This document shows positions 21,579 to 33,700 of a stretch of DNA of 64,000 bases, piece after piece (the stretch's first letter is position 1; each line of letters opens with the position of its first letter). This DNA comes from Steinernema hermaphroditum (Eukaryota; Nematoda; Chromadorea; Rhabditida; Steinernematidae): positions 14,198,001-14,262,000 of the forward strand of contig CM059621.1 in assembly GCA_030435675.1 (NCBI GenBank). The letters are read 5' to 3'. The notes under the pieces were generated by a model, which was given only the letters and a program-made list of their open reading frames with translations, was not told the DNA's origin and did no database searches. A program made the translations under genes and the position numbers.

Positions 21579-24500
21579 TGTAGCTAATCTGAAATGGACG
21601 TTTTCTTCGTATTAACAGTGAGCCATGTGTTGAGTGAGATGAGATAGGAATCAGAAACGGCTAAATTCAAGTGAGTCCAATGAACAAGCACAATCAGTGG
21701 TTGGTTATACAGGACGTCCCCTAATTACTTTCCATAGAGTTGATTCTCGATTTTACTTCCTTCAGTTTCAACTGCTGCAAGACATAATCTGGTTTCCTGG
21801 ATAAGAAACCGCTTTGATAAAGACGCATGAACACTAAAGAACGAACAGGATGCGAAATCAATACTTTAGGCCTGTGAAAGGTCACTTTTATGGCAGCACC
21901 AATTCGAATATGAATTAGATTGATCTCGTTTGTTTTATTCAGAGCTATTGCACGCCGAAGTGAGACCATTTTTCCGTTGGAACGGATGAAATATCAACTG
22001 GGAAAGGTCCACCACATTCGCCCACCACAGTGCGATGTCTAGACACCTGTCTGGAACCTGAACACACGCTGTCTCTATGAGACAAGCTGTCTACAGGGTG
22101 TAACAAGACAAGAAAAGATAACATGTTGACTAGACATCAGAATTTTTGGATTGATGTCGGCGATACTTCTAATGGATCTAACGAGTCATGTTTCTGGTTA
22201 CACTGTAGAACATAGAAGTGAAACTAACGACCAACGAGCGCCACTAAATTCCATAAAATAACGAAAAAATACATCAGTGACGTAACATTGTTTGTAGCAG
22301 AATCATTTTATGATGTTCAAATAGAACCGTCGCGACGGTATGAGTCTCGCAATGCAATTTCTATCTTTTTTTCTAGGTTGTGAAAACATTTTTTTATCGT
22401 TGGAATCAAGATCATTGGGTTTGGAGTACATTTTAAAACCAGTAAATATGTAAATTTTTGGCATACATACAATTCTACAGGCAGAAATATTGGCTTGTAC
22501 CGTGAAGATATGACTGTCCTCAAAAATCAGTTGTCGATGTCGCATCAAATAGCCGTGGGAGAGAATTAAGTGTACAACAATCTTTTCAATCGCATCAGCT
22601 TAAAAAAAAAGAGGACTTTCGACATCGGCCATTATTCATACCGTGATTAAAGTGGCGGCTAATTTCCACGGTGGATTTAAATTCTTTTTAGACGTTTAAA
22701 TCCCTCGTAGAACCATCAAAATGTTCCTTTAATTTTACATGTGCTCAGGCTGCTTAGCATCAAATCCGAATGCAAGAACAAAAATTAGAATTTGACTTAT
22801 ATACTTTCGATCGTATCAGACCTTCCAAATCAGAGAACAATTACGACAATACAACCCCATTCACTATCAACGTGATAAGAATTGGACGGAATTCTTGAAG
22901 ATATACAGAAAAAGAGGCTAGTAAACAGCAACAATTGTGAGATGAAGCGCAACGGTTTGCAAACAACGCGGTGATTCACTTCAAATGGAAAGTAACGGGG
23001 TCTGGATCGTAAACGTTTTCGCAAGACCGTAAAATTGGCGCCAAAATATGAAATTGGCTTTCGACTTTGAAATTTGAGTGATAAGTTGAAAACAACTCTA
23101 GAGACTTTATAGTGAAATTGCGGGAGTATACTGTATGGTATATATGAATGGTTTAGTTTCTAATTAATTTTTTTACAGAATAATTCTAATTTTTGTGTTA
23201 TGAAGCAGAGGCTATGTCTGTAAATGTACGGCGCCATGTAGAAAGTTTAGACGAAGCCCTCTGTAATGGTGCCCGGTTCGGCTCGGTATGATCGTAGCGT
23301 ATCGAAATAAAAAGGTTATGCACGTACATTTCTTGAGAACTACTAGGATTCTAGAGAAACTGTTATCAGCATCATGTTGATCGAGCCCGAAATCACGGGC
23401 ACACAAATTTCCAGAATTTGCAAAAAATAATTTTCCTCTATGATCTGGTCCGTTCAAAGTTCTAGTTCCTAAACGGCTGTGAGTATTTTTGCAACTCAAT
23501 GATTTGATCTTTCGTAGATTCGATATTTAAATGGTTTTTTTTCATTGTTTCAGTAACCCTCTAAGGAAAAAAATCCGGTTGGGGCCGATAGACTGGCGAT
23601 TTTAATTTATGATGTAGTAAAAACTGAAGAGCATTTTCTGCATAGGTGGTGCCCGTTCTTTGAATATTCGTTCTTTCATTCAATTTTTTAAGCGATTGAT
23701 GAGCTAGATGAGCTCTAGACAAAAATGCGAAAGAAAACGACAAAATGGGAGCTTGCCAAATATTTCCGCATTGCTTTACATGGACTGTTACCGGTGGTTT
23801 CATTTTTACTATTAAATCGATATTTTTTACATTGCGCAAGTGTAATATTCTATGTCTGTAGGCTACGTCTATCTCTTCTTCCAATCAAAAAAGACCAATT
23901 CGTTCTTCGACGGTCAAAAAGTTGTTTTCATTCAGCTTTTTAAGATTAAACGATTGATTAAGCGAAAAACGTAAGCCGAAACGACAGGATGGGAGCTCGC
24001 TTTGCAGGTATTTTCGGAGTTCCTGAGTTTACCAATAGTTTCCTTTTCAATCGTATTTTTGTACGCTTGTCCAAATGAGTCCCAAAACGAGTCCGCACTC
24101 CAATCTAGTTTGGATTTCGGACTCGATCACTGGCTGTCGACAAGTACAAATAGAGAAGTACGTGATGCAAAGAGCGCCCATTTTGTAAAGATTCTTAGAC
24201 TACTTGGCATAAGCTCAGTGGTTTCCTACACATAAAACACACATCCTTGTTAGACATGAACTGGTTGCCAGTTGACCAGTTGCCTGATAATAGTGGTTAT
24301 TTTTGCAGCTATTGCAGCTCTTCCACACATGATGCAGCATTTTTAGCAAAAATTAAAACACACTTTTTGCCTGACGTGTAAACAACTTTAACCGCTTTTT
24401 CAAAATAACCCCCTTTGGAACTCCTATTTATGCACTTGTCCAATGATTTTACCTCTGTTGCTGCTGGTAGTCGAACATACGAAATTCACAAGATGCTGGT

Positions 24501-24640
24501 GTGTCCGAGACTTCGACGCTTCTCTACAGGCGCCTCGAATAATCTGAAATGGTGTTTCCCTGAGGGCTCCTGACGCGTCAACACGACGTCACAATCGACT
24601 AATCAACAAAACATTTACATAAATACCATTATTACCGTAG
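21579..24640. other. upstream region of the ELT-2-like gene, no gene seen
   Basis: AT-rich with ATTTTTG heptamers. The palindrome TGTCTAGACA is at 22036-22045. Two diverged direct repeats lie near 23670-23760 and 23925-24010 (both with a TTTTTAAG..CGATTGAT block followed by ACGACA..ATGGGAGCT). Open frames of 60-107 codons occur on both strands but show no protein-like pattern or splice context. Confidence 0.4.
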
Positions 24641-24647
24641 ACAGGGT

Positions 24648-25052
24648 GTGATAAAAGTAAGAAGTGGTGGTGGTGGTGAAAGGCCGCGATAGGCTATCTA
24701 ATCTGAACGTGAAGAAGAGGGACTCATGGACCGCCACTCAGTGCTCTCTACGCGTAGCGTTAGGAGTGCACGAGAAGGGCTCTCCGTAGTCGGTGGAGCC
24801 ACGGAGGGGCGCGGTGATAAGGCGGCGACGGAGACGACCGCGCGCTCCTGTTCATTGGTTTTCCGCTCGCACGGTTACGGTATCACGGTTGCGCCCGTTG
24901 ACGTGTTTTTGCAATTTTCGGATGAAGCCTTGCCGCCGAATTGCGGCGATTTCGGAGGTGCCCAGCAGAGGCCGGGCGCCAGAGTGATAAAAGCAGGCTA
25001 TGGACAATTATCTCTCTTTTGGCGTTATCGCAGAAGCGAAATCGCGTGATAA
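24648..25052. promoter_or_regulatory. GATAA cluster 1
   Basis: Six GATAA cores occur in about 400 bp: TGATAA at 24649, 24815, 24985 and 25047, AGATAA (reverse) at 25008, and CGATAA (reverse) at 25025. The block is GC-richer than its flanks. ELT-2-type factors bind TGATAA, so this is a candidate enhancer; target gene unknown. Confidence 0.45.
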
Positions 25053-25479
25053 CATCGGAGAATACAAGACAACTTTCTTACTCACAGTCACCACTCGTGG
25101 AAGTGCGAATCTAATCTCGCTTGGGTGAGAGAAGAGGACACGGAGACGGTGACGGTGACGAATCCTCTTCGCTGAGAGGTCGCCAGGTAATCTGATTGTA
25201 CTGATTTGGAATTTGAAGATTTTTGTTGAACCTTTGCTGATGAGTTTAACTTTGAATTTTTGTGCTTTGAAGCATTGTGCAATTAAGAGTGGATGCCCTT
25301 TTCCTGGATCTACTGAACTGAAATTTTAAAACATGGAATGTTGTAACCAATTTTTTTGTCTAGTATGATGAATTCGTTTGTTCTTTTGCCGTCGATAAAG
25401 GTGAATGCTTACTTCTGTTGTGGTCCATTTTGACCGTTCATCTTCATTATGTCGTTCAGGACGTTTTATAAGCATCAAA

Positions 25480-25690
25480 AGGAACATCGTAGTCGCCGGC
25501 CTACTTCTGGCTTCGGACGTCTAAGCGGTGAAGAGGTGATTGATTCTGGGTGGCGCGGATGGAGTCGGGTGGCGGCGACGATCCTCTTGTCAAGACGTTG
25601 GAACTGCGGCTCCCTGGTGTTCCAGGCTATCTGGGAGCCAGGGTGAACACTGTGCCAGCAACAACGGCCGAGAACGACCTCTACTCATTT
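25480..25690 (+). repeat. repeat family RF1, copy 3
   Basis: Shares with 58026-58500 the ordered segments GTAGTCGCCGG, CTTCTGGCTTCGG, GGAACTGCGGCTCCCTGGT, GTTCCAGGC and CAACGGCCGAGAACGACC. Orientation matches the 58-kb copy. Confidence 0.6.
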
Positions 25691-26197
25691 GAGTGAACAA
25701 GATAGACGGCCAATCGCCACTCAAAAATCGCAGAATCTCATCTGATTAAAATTTGTTCAAAAGACTTAGGAGTTTCTTCTGTCCACCCTTGGCACTTCTA
25801 TGGAATTTCTTATATGTATGTTATACGAAAATGCGAAATTTTCACCGATTCAACCCAATAGATTCAACAATTTTTGTTCATTGATTCGCTTTTTCCAAAC
25901 AATTTTGTTTTCTTTCACTATCCACCGCTTTTACTTCGGTCTTTTTTCCTTTTTACTTCTCAAAAAAAAAAAGAATTTTTGACTCGTCTGCGATTAACCT
26001 AAATTTGGGTTACCTACCTTAACACGTTGTTAACTTAGTTAACAAACACAACTTTTCAATTTCTTTGCTAATGGACTTTCAAATCCTAGTATTTCGCTCT
26101 TGATTTTTTGATTTTCAATAACTACGTGGTTATGAAATTTTTGAAAATAAGATCAACGTCCATTTGCTGAGATTTTCTCTTCATGTCATTTGCTCTT

Positions 26198-26455
26198 TTT
26201 ATGCTTTTTAAAACCGCACGGTGCCAGAACATGTTTGTAAACTGTGAAATTTCTTTTATTAGATTTTATAGGATTCTACAATTTTTGATCATCGCTACTT
26301 TACGGGGCGAAGCTTTTTGTTCGGTGGTGTCTTCAACAAAATGTTTTATTTTAGTTTTGAATGGCTTGATTTTGGAATTTTTCAATTTATTGGGATTTCC
26401 TGTTTTTATGCCTTTTAAAATTAATACGGTGCCAGAACATGTTTGTAAACTATTA
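26198..26455. repeat. direct repeat pair
   Basis: GGTGCCAGAACATGTTTGTAAACT preceded by a TTTTTATGC.TTTTAAAA block occurs at about 26197-26242 and again at about 26402-26450. Confidence 0.6.
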
Positions 26456-26879
26456 CCAGGGCCTATTACTAAGCACTGAGATAACTCTTAGTTCATGACA
26501 GATAACATGAGAGGAGAGAGTTCTTCGATACAGCACAAACAATTATCTCCCTTCTTCTACACTCTTCTACGGGATCTCTATCGGATCTTCATGGATTTCA
26601 CTTTCAGTGTACTCCTCTCACTTCGATTTAAGGCTCTTGGTTACTGTCTCCAAATTCTGTTAGACCTCTTCTTCTGGGTTTTTATATCTACATGTGCTCG
26701 TGTTTTTTTCATTTAAAATATGAGCCGATCTCTTATTTGAATAGACTACACATCTCCATTATGTCCGTGACCTCTTGGTGCTAACCCCATAACGGTCGGT
26801 GTAAAGTCCATAAAGTCATCTACGGTACGTCCTCTCCTTCCATTCCAAACACTTTTGCGCTTTTTCGATGGGCGGCCGT

Positions 26880-27240
26880 CAGTCGTTTACTGATAAGATA
26901 AGTCGTCGTATGTTTCCCTCGTCACGGCGGCGACGGCAAACAGAGAAGTATGGCCCTGCATTAGCGAAAGGGGATACTGTACGGCGACGACGACCATACA
27001 ATCGATTGGAGCAGGAATTGGGAAGGGGTTTTGAGAAGGGCCACACGCAGAGCATCCAGAAATTAGTGGGGGAGTCCAGGGAAGAGGTTTAAGATAAATG
27101 GGGTGATAAAGGGGAGTAAATAACATCGCCGCAGATAACGGCAATCATCTGTGCTAAAGCGCAGAGATAAATGTCAACGAGAAGTTATCACTGCTGGAGT
27201 CGACTTATAATCGAGAAATTATCTCAAAATTTATCATTTT
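26880..27240. promoter_or_regulatory. GATAA cluster 2
   Basis: Nine GATAA cores on both strands in about 350 bp: 26891, 26896, 27092, 27104, 27133, 27165, 27185 (reverse), 27219 (reverse) and 27231 (reverse). The part from 27128 on is closely repeated at 29350-29460. Confidence 0.55.
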
Positions 27241-27958
27241 CCACTTTTTGGCGACGTACACTTTGGCGCGTCTTTTTCTTCTTAGAATCTGTGGTGTAAA
27301 TGAGGAGATGATGTGCGATATGATGTACAGTGAGCCCTCTGAAAGGTTGAGAGCTGAAAGGCCTTCTTGTTCATCTGAGTGATTTATCTTGCGTTTGTGA
27401 ACGATTTCGAGTCCAGACTCGTTTTCGGATTCGGTTCCATCACTGGTATCGTCTATGATGAATAGTGAACGGGAGCATTACCGTACTCTTCCCCGGAGAA
27501 CTTGGTAATTTTTTATATTTTTGTTAACTTTCTTTGGTGTCCGAATTGAAAACGGCATCATCTTTTGCACAATAGTGTGACGTTTCCACCCGAACGATGT
27601 AATATACAATTGAAAAATATTGCCAAATACTGCACTAATAAGCCCATCTTCTGGATGTATCCTGTTTACATAGCGATTGAAGGCAAAAGTTTACCTTCTT
27701 CAGTTTCCTTTACTATGCCAACTTTCATTCAGGTCTGCTCATTACTCAAACAAGTGCAGTAGCCATCGAGTTTTACGAATTTTATTACGGTATTTAACAT
27801 ATTACATGTCATCGCACCCAATATTTATCCAACGTCCCCTGGCTTCTTGTCGCGCACGGTGCTTCCATCTTCTGCTACCTAGTGTCTTCGTGAACTTATC
27901 ACTCCATCGCAGTAGCCATCAGAGCTGGCAGATTTCGGATGGGATTTTTCAATTTGGA
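27241..27958. other. no gene seen
   Basis: Only short frames (65-96 codons) with no domain and no splice context. Confidence 0.4.
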
Positions 27959-28282
27959 TTATGTTAGGTCTTCTCTTAGGGTGTTCACTTCAAAAAAAAA
28001 GCGATGTGGACCAGATGGTTGAGAATTCGATATAAAATAAAGGACGAGTGACAGTAGAAAGAGAACAACTAAGAAGATCGGAAATAGAGCGATCCATCGT
28101 TCTGTCAAAGATGATTGTAATTCGCTTGACGAAGAACGGCAATCTGTGGTGAAAGGACCAGCAGAAATAGAAATCTGCATACTTGCAAGAGAGTCGTCTT
28201 TCTTCTCCGAGTCCAGCAAAATGATGACTTGAAGTATTGGATAAGGATATGCTTTGCGTGTGTTCCAGCTCATCTGAACCAC
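27959..28282 (-). CDS. possible small membrane protein exon
   Basis: An open frame whose later part (from MQISISAGPF) has a Ser-rich stretch and then a clear hydrophobic segment (WIALFPIFLVVLFLLSLVLY) followed by polar residues, as in a single-pass protein. There is no clear promoter, start context or second exon, and the frame could be fortuitous. Confidence 0.25.
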   Translation of the reverse strand: MVQMSWNTRKAYPYPILQVIILLDSEKKDDSLASMQISISAGPFTTDCRSSSSELQSSLTERWIALFPIFLVVLFLLSLVLYFISNSQPSGPHRFFFEVNTLREDLT

Positions 28283-28299
28283 ATCGAGTTTTCAGCAAT

Positions 28300-29150
28300 C
28301 TCGCTCCTTTGCTATCTAATGAGAAACGCTCTTTGGCGAGCAGTGATGAGAACCTGCCAACTGTCCGCCACGAAATTGCGATGGAAAGTGTTTTCTGAGG
28401 AAACTGCGTCTTTTGCTTCCTATTTCTGAAAAGAGCTCCAAAACAACTTTACGATTTTAACGTTAACGTTACGAGCAGAAACATTCTACAGTTTACATAC
28501 CGAACTCAACAACTCGACATCGAGAATAGCACACTGGCTTCTTCTTCAGTTCCGAAAATTTCGGATTTTTCGGATTTTGGATTCGTATAATACGAGTTTC
28601 AATCCGAACCACCAGCTCTAGTATTATCGTGTGCATTTATAGAGATTAAACCACTACTCTGAAAATCGTTCAATGAGTCGCGAATAATCGCTGTTACAAT
28701 GGACCCATATTACAATGGAACGCATGCAACAATTATTTGTTGAGTTTCACTATCACGGTCAAATAGATTGACGGGGTGAAAGGAATGGCAGCATGATGAA
28801 AAGAACCCTTACACGACCAACCTGTCCAAAATTGTGAGCACGATGCTTGTCTAAACAGCAGTCTAGACAGTCCACATGGAACAAAAGGACAAATGGGTGT
28901 ATGGCTTGTACAGTAAGCGTGAAGGCTTACTTCTGGATGCATAAAGTGGATCAATCAGTAATCACTGTATTGCAGTGATGGAATGTGTCATACAGTGCAC
29001 TCGTTTAGTGACCTTTTGGCCCTTTACTCCGTGTGGAACCTCAACGTATCGATTTACCGTACTCTTCTTCCCCATAAAAATGTAAGCAGTAGATGTGCAC
29101 ACATGGTACGACTCTGCCGCTGAGCAAACATTCCTCTTAGCCCTGGCCGT
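28300..29150. other. no gene seen
   Basis: Unremarkable, apart from the palindrome GTCTAGAC at 28861-28868 beside further GTCTA/CTGTC motifs. Confidence 0.4.
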
Positions 29151-29154
29151 TTGA

Positions 29155-29460
29155 AATGACGGCGACTGCTGATAAGATACTTCGACGGCTCACCTCAGCG
29201 CAACGAAGGAGAACAACGTAAGGAAGTGAGTTCCCGCGCCGATCGATCCATCGGAACAGAAAAGTGGAGGGAACATACCATGGGCGACTAGTCATGCTTG
29301 GAAACGAATGAAATACTGACACATAAGTGACAAAAACTGGGGTATAAGATGACAAACGCAGATAACGGTAATCACTAGAGAGATAAATGTCCACGAGAGG
29401 TTATCATCACTGGGGTGGCTACATATAAGAGGCAAATTATCTCAAGATTTATCATTTCCT
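29155..29460. promoter_or_regulatory. GATAA cluster 3 (copy of cluster 2)
   Basis: GATAA cores at 29170, 29360, 29381, 29401 (reverse), 29438 (reverse) and 29449 (reverse). The order and spacing of the last five match 27133-27236 in cluster 2 almost base for base (GCAGATAACGG, AGAGATAAATGTC, GTTATCA, AAATTATCTCAA, TTTATCATT). Confidence 0.6.
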
Positions 29461-30144
29461 CTCGTTCCGTTGTATACATAAAGGTCTGTTTTGTAGACAG
29501 ACAGGTATGTCGATCCATCCTAGACGGTTCGCACTGTGCGTACTCGCTGCGAGACTTTCTCGAACAACCAGTTGATCCTCCGTCTGAAACGGAGCTCGAG
29601 GAGACTGTCTACGGTGCCTGCAGTCTGCCAGAAACTCTCTTAATTTTGAAAGAGTGATATTTCTGAAGGCTTGTGTTCGTGAGTAATTTCAGAAAACGCT
29701 CATGTCAAGTGAATTTCGATCCTAGCGTCTGGCGACTAGCATGCGGAAGCAAAGCAGGAGCTGTATACGTAGCTAGACGACTGGCGATGACGAAAGAAGA
29801 TGTACTTCGTGCATGAAAGGACAAAAGAAGTGATTAGGAGTGCAGAGTACATGACATGGTTGCGTAAATCACAAAATCTGCAGTTAAAAATTAGCCCAAA
29901 GATAAACGATTTGGGGAGAGCCGTAGAATGCGAATCTGAGTGACGTAATATATTTGTACTTTATCTGGATACCGTGCTCACAGATTCTGAAATGGGTTAC
30001 GAAAAGAAACGAAAACGAGCAAACACACATTTATTCCGGTGAAACATTCGGTACAGTAGGGCTCGCATGAGAATGGATTTACGACATCGACGGTGCGCTT
30101 ATTCTCTCTTCTTGTCGTCTTTCTAAATAAAGGCAAATTGGGAT
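29461..30144. other. no confident gene
   Basis: An open frame ends at 29657 with a protein-like tail (FLEQPVDPPSETELEETV), but I find no supporting exon. The rest is non-coding up to the 3' end of the Lys/Glu-rich gene. Confidence 0.35.
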
Positions 30145-30954
30145 TTACACGCAATTAAAAAGGCCAACCTCTTTGTTCTCAGTCGACTCCGGTTTGCTAA
30201 TCTTGGAGTCCGCTGCAGTAGTTTCATCCTTCTTAGATTCTTTACTCTCTTCGTTCTTACTAGATTCTTCCTTCTTTTCTTCTTCCTTTTTGTCGTCCTT
30301 CTTTCCTTCTTCCTTTTTCTCGTCCCTCTTCTCTTCTTCCTTTTTCTCATCCTTCTTGTCTTCGTCCTTCTTTCCCTCTTCCTTCTTCTCATCATTCTTT
30401 CCCTCTTCCTTCTTCTCGTCATTCTTTTCTTTTTCCTTCTGCTCGTCCTTCTTGTCTTCTTCCTTCTTCTCGTCCTTCTTTTCAGCCGGTTGACCCTCTT
30501 CTTTCCCCTCCCCCTTTTCCTGTTCTTCTTTATTATCGTCCATTTTCTCTTCTTCGTTCTTCTCGCCATCTTTTTTCTCTTCTTTCTGCTCGTCATTTTG
30601 CTCCTCTTCTTTTTGTTCATCTTCATCTCCTTTCTCTTCTTTCATCGACTGACCTTTCTTCCCCCCTTCCTGCGTCTTTTCTTTTTTCTTCCTCTCTGAA
30701 GCTTCTTGGGTTTTCTGCAATTCTGCCTTTTCGATGACTGTCGCGGCTGCTGCTTTCTGCTTGACAGTGGGTTCAGACTTTTTTGTTTGGAGTTCAGGCT
30801 TCTTGGGTCTATAGTAAGGACATGGATGAACACAACGAGAAAGGAGGACTCACTCGTACTTCTTTCCGCACAGCAGCAAAGCGGTCGACGCTAGAAACGC
30901 AACGGCGCAAGCATGGATCAGTTGCATGACGAGAACTTCCGTGCTGTCCATCAT
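30145..30954 (-). CDS. membrane-anchored Lys/Glu-rich low-complexity protein, 254 aa
   Basis: Two exons, 30954-30854 and 30808-30145, joined in phase for 255 codons including the stop. Exon 1 encodes MMDSTEVLVMQLIHACAVAF and a hydrophobic run ending LLLCGKKYE: an N-terminal signal anchor. The rest is charged, with imperfect repeats of EEGKKDEKKEE and EEKKDEQKE type across about 150 residues, so it should be a highly charged disordered or single-helix tail. An AG acceptor 8 bases before the ATG fits trans-splicing. There is no family beyond this composition; cytosolic-tail proteins such as triadin-like anchors look similar, but that is only analogy. It is divergent from the gene at 31380. Confidence 0.75.
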
Positions 30955-31379
30955 TGTCGTTGCTGCCTATCTTCCAACAGTTGGAGTAGGCGTTCACGGG
31001 GTGAGCAAAGTCTGAAACGAAGTGCTTGCAAGCGGGTTCACTAAATAGGTTCACACCTGTTGGCGACAGAGCAGGGAGCGCAACCGACGAAAACGGTGTC
31101 CAACGGGCGAGCGACCGCTGCCTGCATCTTGTTATAAAGCTTCAATTCAATTTAGACGGACTCATCTGTCTAGCCGAATTCCATGGGGCGAGAACTTCAA
31201 TTCTCGGTCGATTTGAAACCAGCAGAACGTACCGTAACTTGCCTCTCAGGGAACTCTTCATGGGGCTAGTGAACATCTCTCACTCGCGTGGCATTTGCCT
31301 CATAATTTGCAAGATGGCGCGTTGTTTTCGATCTGTTTGTCAACTTATTTTTTTTTTATAAACTTTCTGTCTCTTGCAG

Positions 31380-32254
31380 ATGCTGGCGCAAGCAGCGTGC
31401 GGCGTGAATCTGGGAGCCGGTAGAGGAGGCAAGCGGCCATGGAAAGGGCGCGTTGTTAGGCCGCGCTATGTTCATCTCAGACCGGATGATCCAGGAACGT
31501 TAGTTCCTCTCCGTGAGTCGTCAAAGCCTCTGCATCCGGTCGACAGCGAAGAACTCGAGGCGGTTCTGTGTCATATGGGAGTTCTCAGCTCACGCGAGCC
31601 TGACACTCTTTCCGGTAAGACCGCCTTCGGTTTCATACTTCGATTTCTGTGAATTTTCAGAGGAATGTCCGGACCAGAAGGGACCACAGCGCATCCAACA
31701 GCGTAAGGATTACTTGTTGCTTTCTCTAAACGTAATCCGTCACATGCAGGACAGGCTGCTTCCGCTCCGTCATCGACGGAACGAGCCTCCGATAGCGTGC
31801 TGATGGATTCTTTCAATCGCATGATGGCGAGTGCAGCCGAAAAGAAACAAATGGAGGGGACCGAATCGGCCAGTCCGCCTGCATCTCAGAACGACCAACA
31901 AGGTATTCAAGTTTTTGGGATAATCCGCTAGATTCTCGCATATTTTAGAACCTCTGCAAAGAGTGGTTTCTGACGTCGAAGAAGATAGAACCTTACTCAA
32001 ATCCCAGGACATCAGTACCCTAAGATATGCTCCAAGTACACGTGATGGTGGCCTGATAGAAATCGAGGTCAATGATGTATGTTTGTCCATCAGGATTAGC
32101 CTTGATTAACTCTGCTCTGTTTCAGCTGTGGACAATTTTAAAGTGCTGCAACGAGCTGCTCGGAATGCACCCGCCACCGGATCACAAACTGCGAGGACGC
32201 TGCAGGGATCTCGCGTGCGACACTACAATCCGACTCCGAGAGCGATATCAGTGA
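31380..32254 (+). CDS. hypothetical protein, 228 aa
   Basis: Five exons: 31380-31614, 31661-31702, 31750-31902, 31949-32076 and 32126-32254. All phases agree, for 229 codons including the stop. TTGCAG directly precedes the ATG, a trans-splice-like start. The protein begins MLAQAACGVNLGAGRGGKRP (Gly/Arg-rich), then has a Pro/Glu region, a Ser/Met-rich exon 3 and an acidic exon 4. The last exon is also open in a second frame (VDNFKVLQRAARNAP...), which a weaker donor at 32045 or so would select, so the C-terminus is uncertain. No domain recognised. It converges on the gene ending at 32359. Confidence 0.65.
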
Positions 32255-32358
32255 AGGCGAGGAGTTTCTATTTATTTATACTTTCATATTTTGTTTATTA
32301 TCATTCCATTCAAGTTGTAAGTTGTAGTCTATCGTGTGTGTAATAATTTGATTTCGTG

Positions 32359-33125
32359 TTATAAACGTTTGGCACTCCTTCGATTTTCATCATCTGCTTC
32401 TGAAACAGGCGGTTGTTAAGACGGGGCGATGTCTAATGGCTACACTTACCCTCGGTCCTTTTGAATGCCGCGTAAACGATAAGCACGACCCAGCACATGG
32501 AGCTGGAACAGATGCTTAGGCAGGCTATTCCTGCGATAACCATGACGAATGTGGGATTCTTTGAGTATTCAATAATCGTCTGTTGGATTTTTTCGGAAAT
32601 CGTCAGCTTGGAGTGACAAGTTTTCGCCAGTTCCTCGAACTTCAGTTGTTCTTCGGTCGTCCAACACTCTGGAAAGCTCATGATTATTATGATAGGAAAC
32701 CAAATGCTTACTTTTCAAGAGCTCAACAGAGCGGATGAAGGGACAAATCTGCCATTTCTTCGTCCCCATGTTTTCCACTCCCCGCGCTAAATTGTCGTAT
32801 GTATGCATCTCGGAAAACACTTCTACGGGTTCTCCTGTTTCCCCACTACTTGATATCACCAGCAAGCTGTGGTTGTTTGTACGATACTTCTCGCAGTCGA
32901 CAATGTCGCCATAGGTCTTATCTTGAGTGACAGCCGGACGAAACGCGGATTGCAACTTGCTGTAAGCGCTGTGCAGATGCTAAAAAAGAGAACTGAGAAT
33001 AGAAAAGCACATCTGCCCCCGTTTACTTTGACTTCCCAATTCAGCAACGTCTCAGCTACCGATTCGCCGTTGGAAGAGATGGACAAAGAGGCGACAAGGA
33101 AACCCACAAACAAAAGCGACCGCAT
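32359..33125 (-). CDS. single-pass type I membrane protein, 208 aa
   Basis: Exons read downward: 33125-33027, 32979-32712, 32668-32450 and 32399-32359, for 209 codons including the stop. There is a signal peptide at residues 1-20 (MRSLLFVGFLVASLSISSNG). The ectodomain of about 140 residues has five or so Cys (DCEKYR, ICPFIRS, KCWTTEE, TCHSK). A membrane segment follows, around residues 164-190 (FVMVIAGIACLSICSSSMCW), then a short basic tail ending KRL. No family recognised. Architecture resembles the neighbours at 33701 and 42491. It is divergent from 33701 with about 575 bp between starts. Confidence 0.75.
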
Positions 33126-33700
33126 CGCGTTGCTTCGCCTGGAAAAATGAAAGGCCGATCCACCCACCCGAGACAGAATCGTCGTCTCCCGTCTCAGGGG
33201 CCGACTTCCTGGGATGTTGGTTACGGTATGACACGCTATCGCATTACTGCTTCATGCGATGTCATCATTTTGCACATAATCGTTTCTTGAACGTGAGCAA
33301 CACTCATGTGCCAGTGGGAGTCATAATTTGGACCCTTTACAGCCGTAGCTCGGCCGACCATTCCACGTTTGTCTTGTGGAGTTAATTTATTCGCTTTCTC
33401 GCTAGTTATGTTTTTTGGATGTATTTTTATTATGACAACATCATTGTCAAACGTTACTAATGACGATAACATTGCAAAATAAAAGCGTAGCTGTAACTGT
33501 GAGCTTGAAAAGTGTAAGGAACCGATCGGTCTCCGTCTTGTAAATGAGCGTACATGCAGTTTCCAAACAGTGCACAGTTTGAAACCAATATAGACAGTCT
33601 AAACGCGTAGACGAGATACATCTTGCAAAGCAGGGATCTTCTATGAGGTTCCATTTTAAGAACGTTTGCAGAGCTGAACGGTGGAGCTCCTTTCTCATTT
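33126..33700. other. shared upstream region of two divergent membrane-protein genes
   Basis: No gene seen. Contains ATAGACAGTCTAAACGCG near 33590, one of the recurring GTCTA/AGAC motif groups. Confidence 0.4.

Noticed and set aside
21721..21969. 82-codon minus-strand frame upstream of the ELT-2-like gene
   Set aside because: Reasonable composition but no start context, splice partner or family; not enough to call a gene.
24726..25049. 107-codon frame
   Set aside because: Open by composition only; the same bases form GATAA cluster 1 and no exon partner or domain is visible.
30173..30493. Ser/Phe/Leu-rich plus-strand frame of 106 codons
   Set aside because: Antisense shadow of the GAA/GAG/AAG codons of the Lys/Glu-rich gene.
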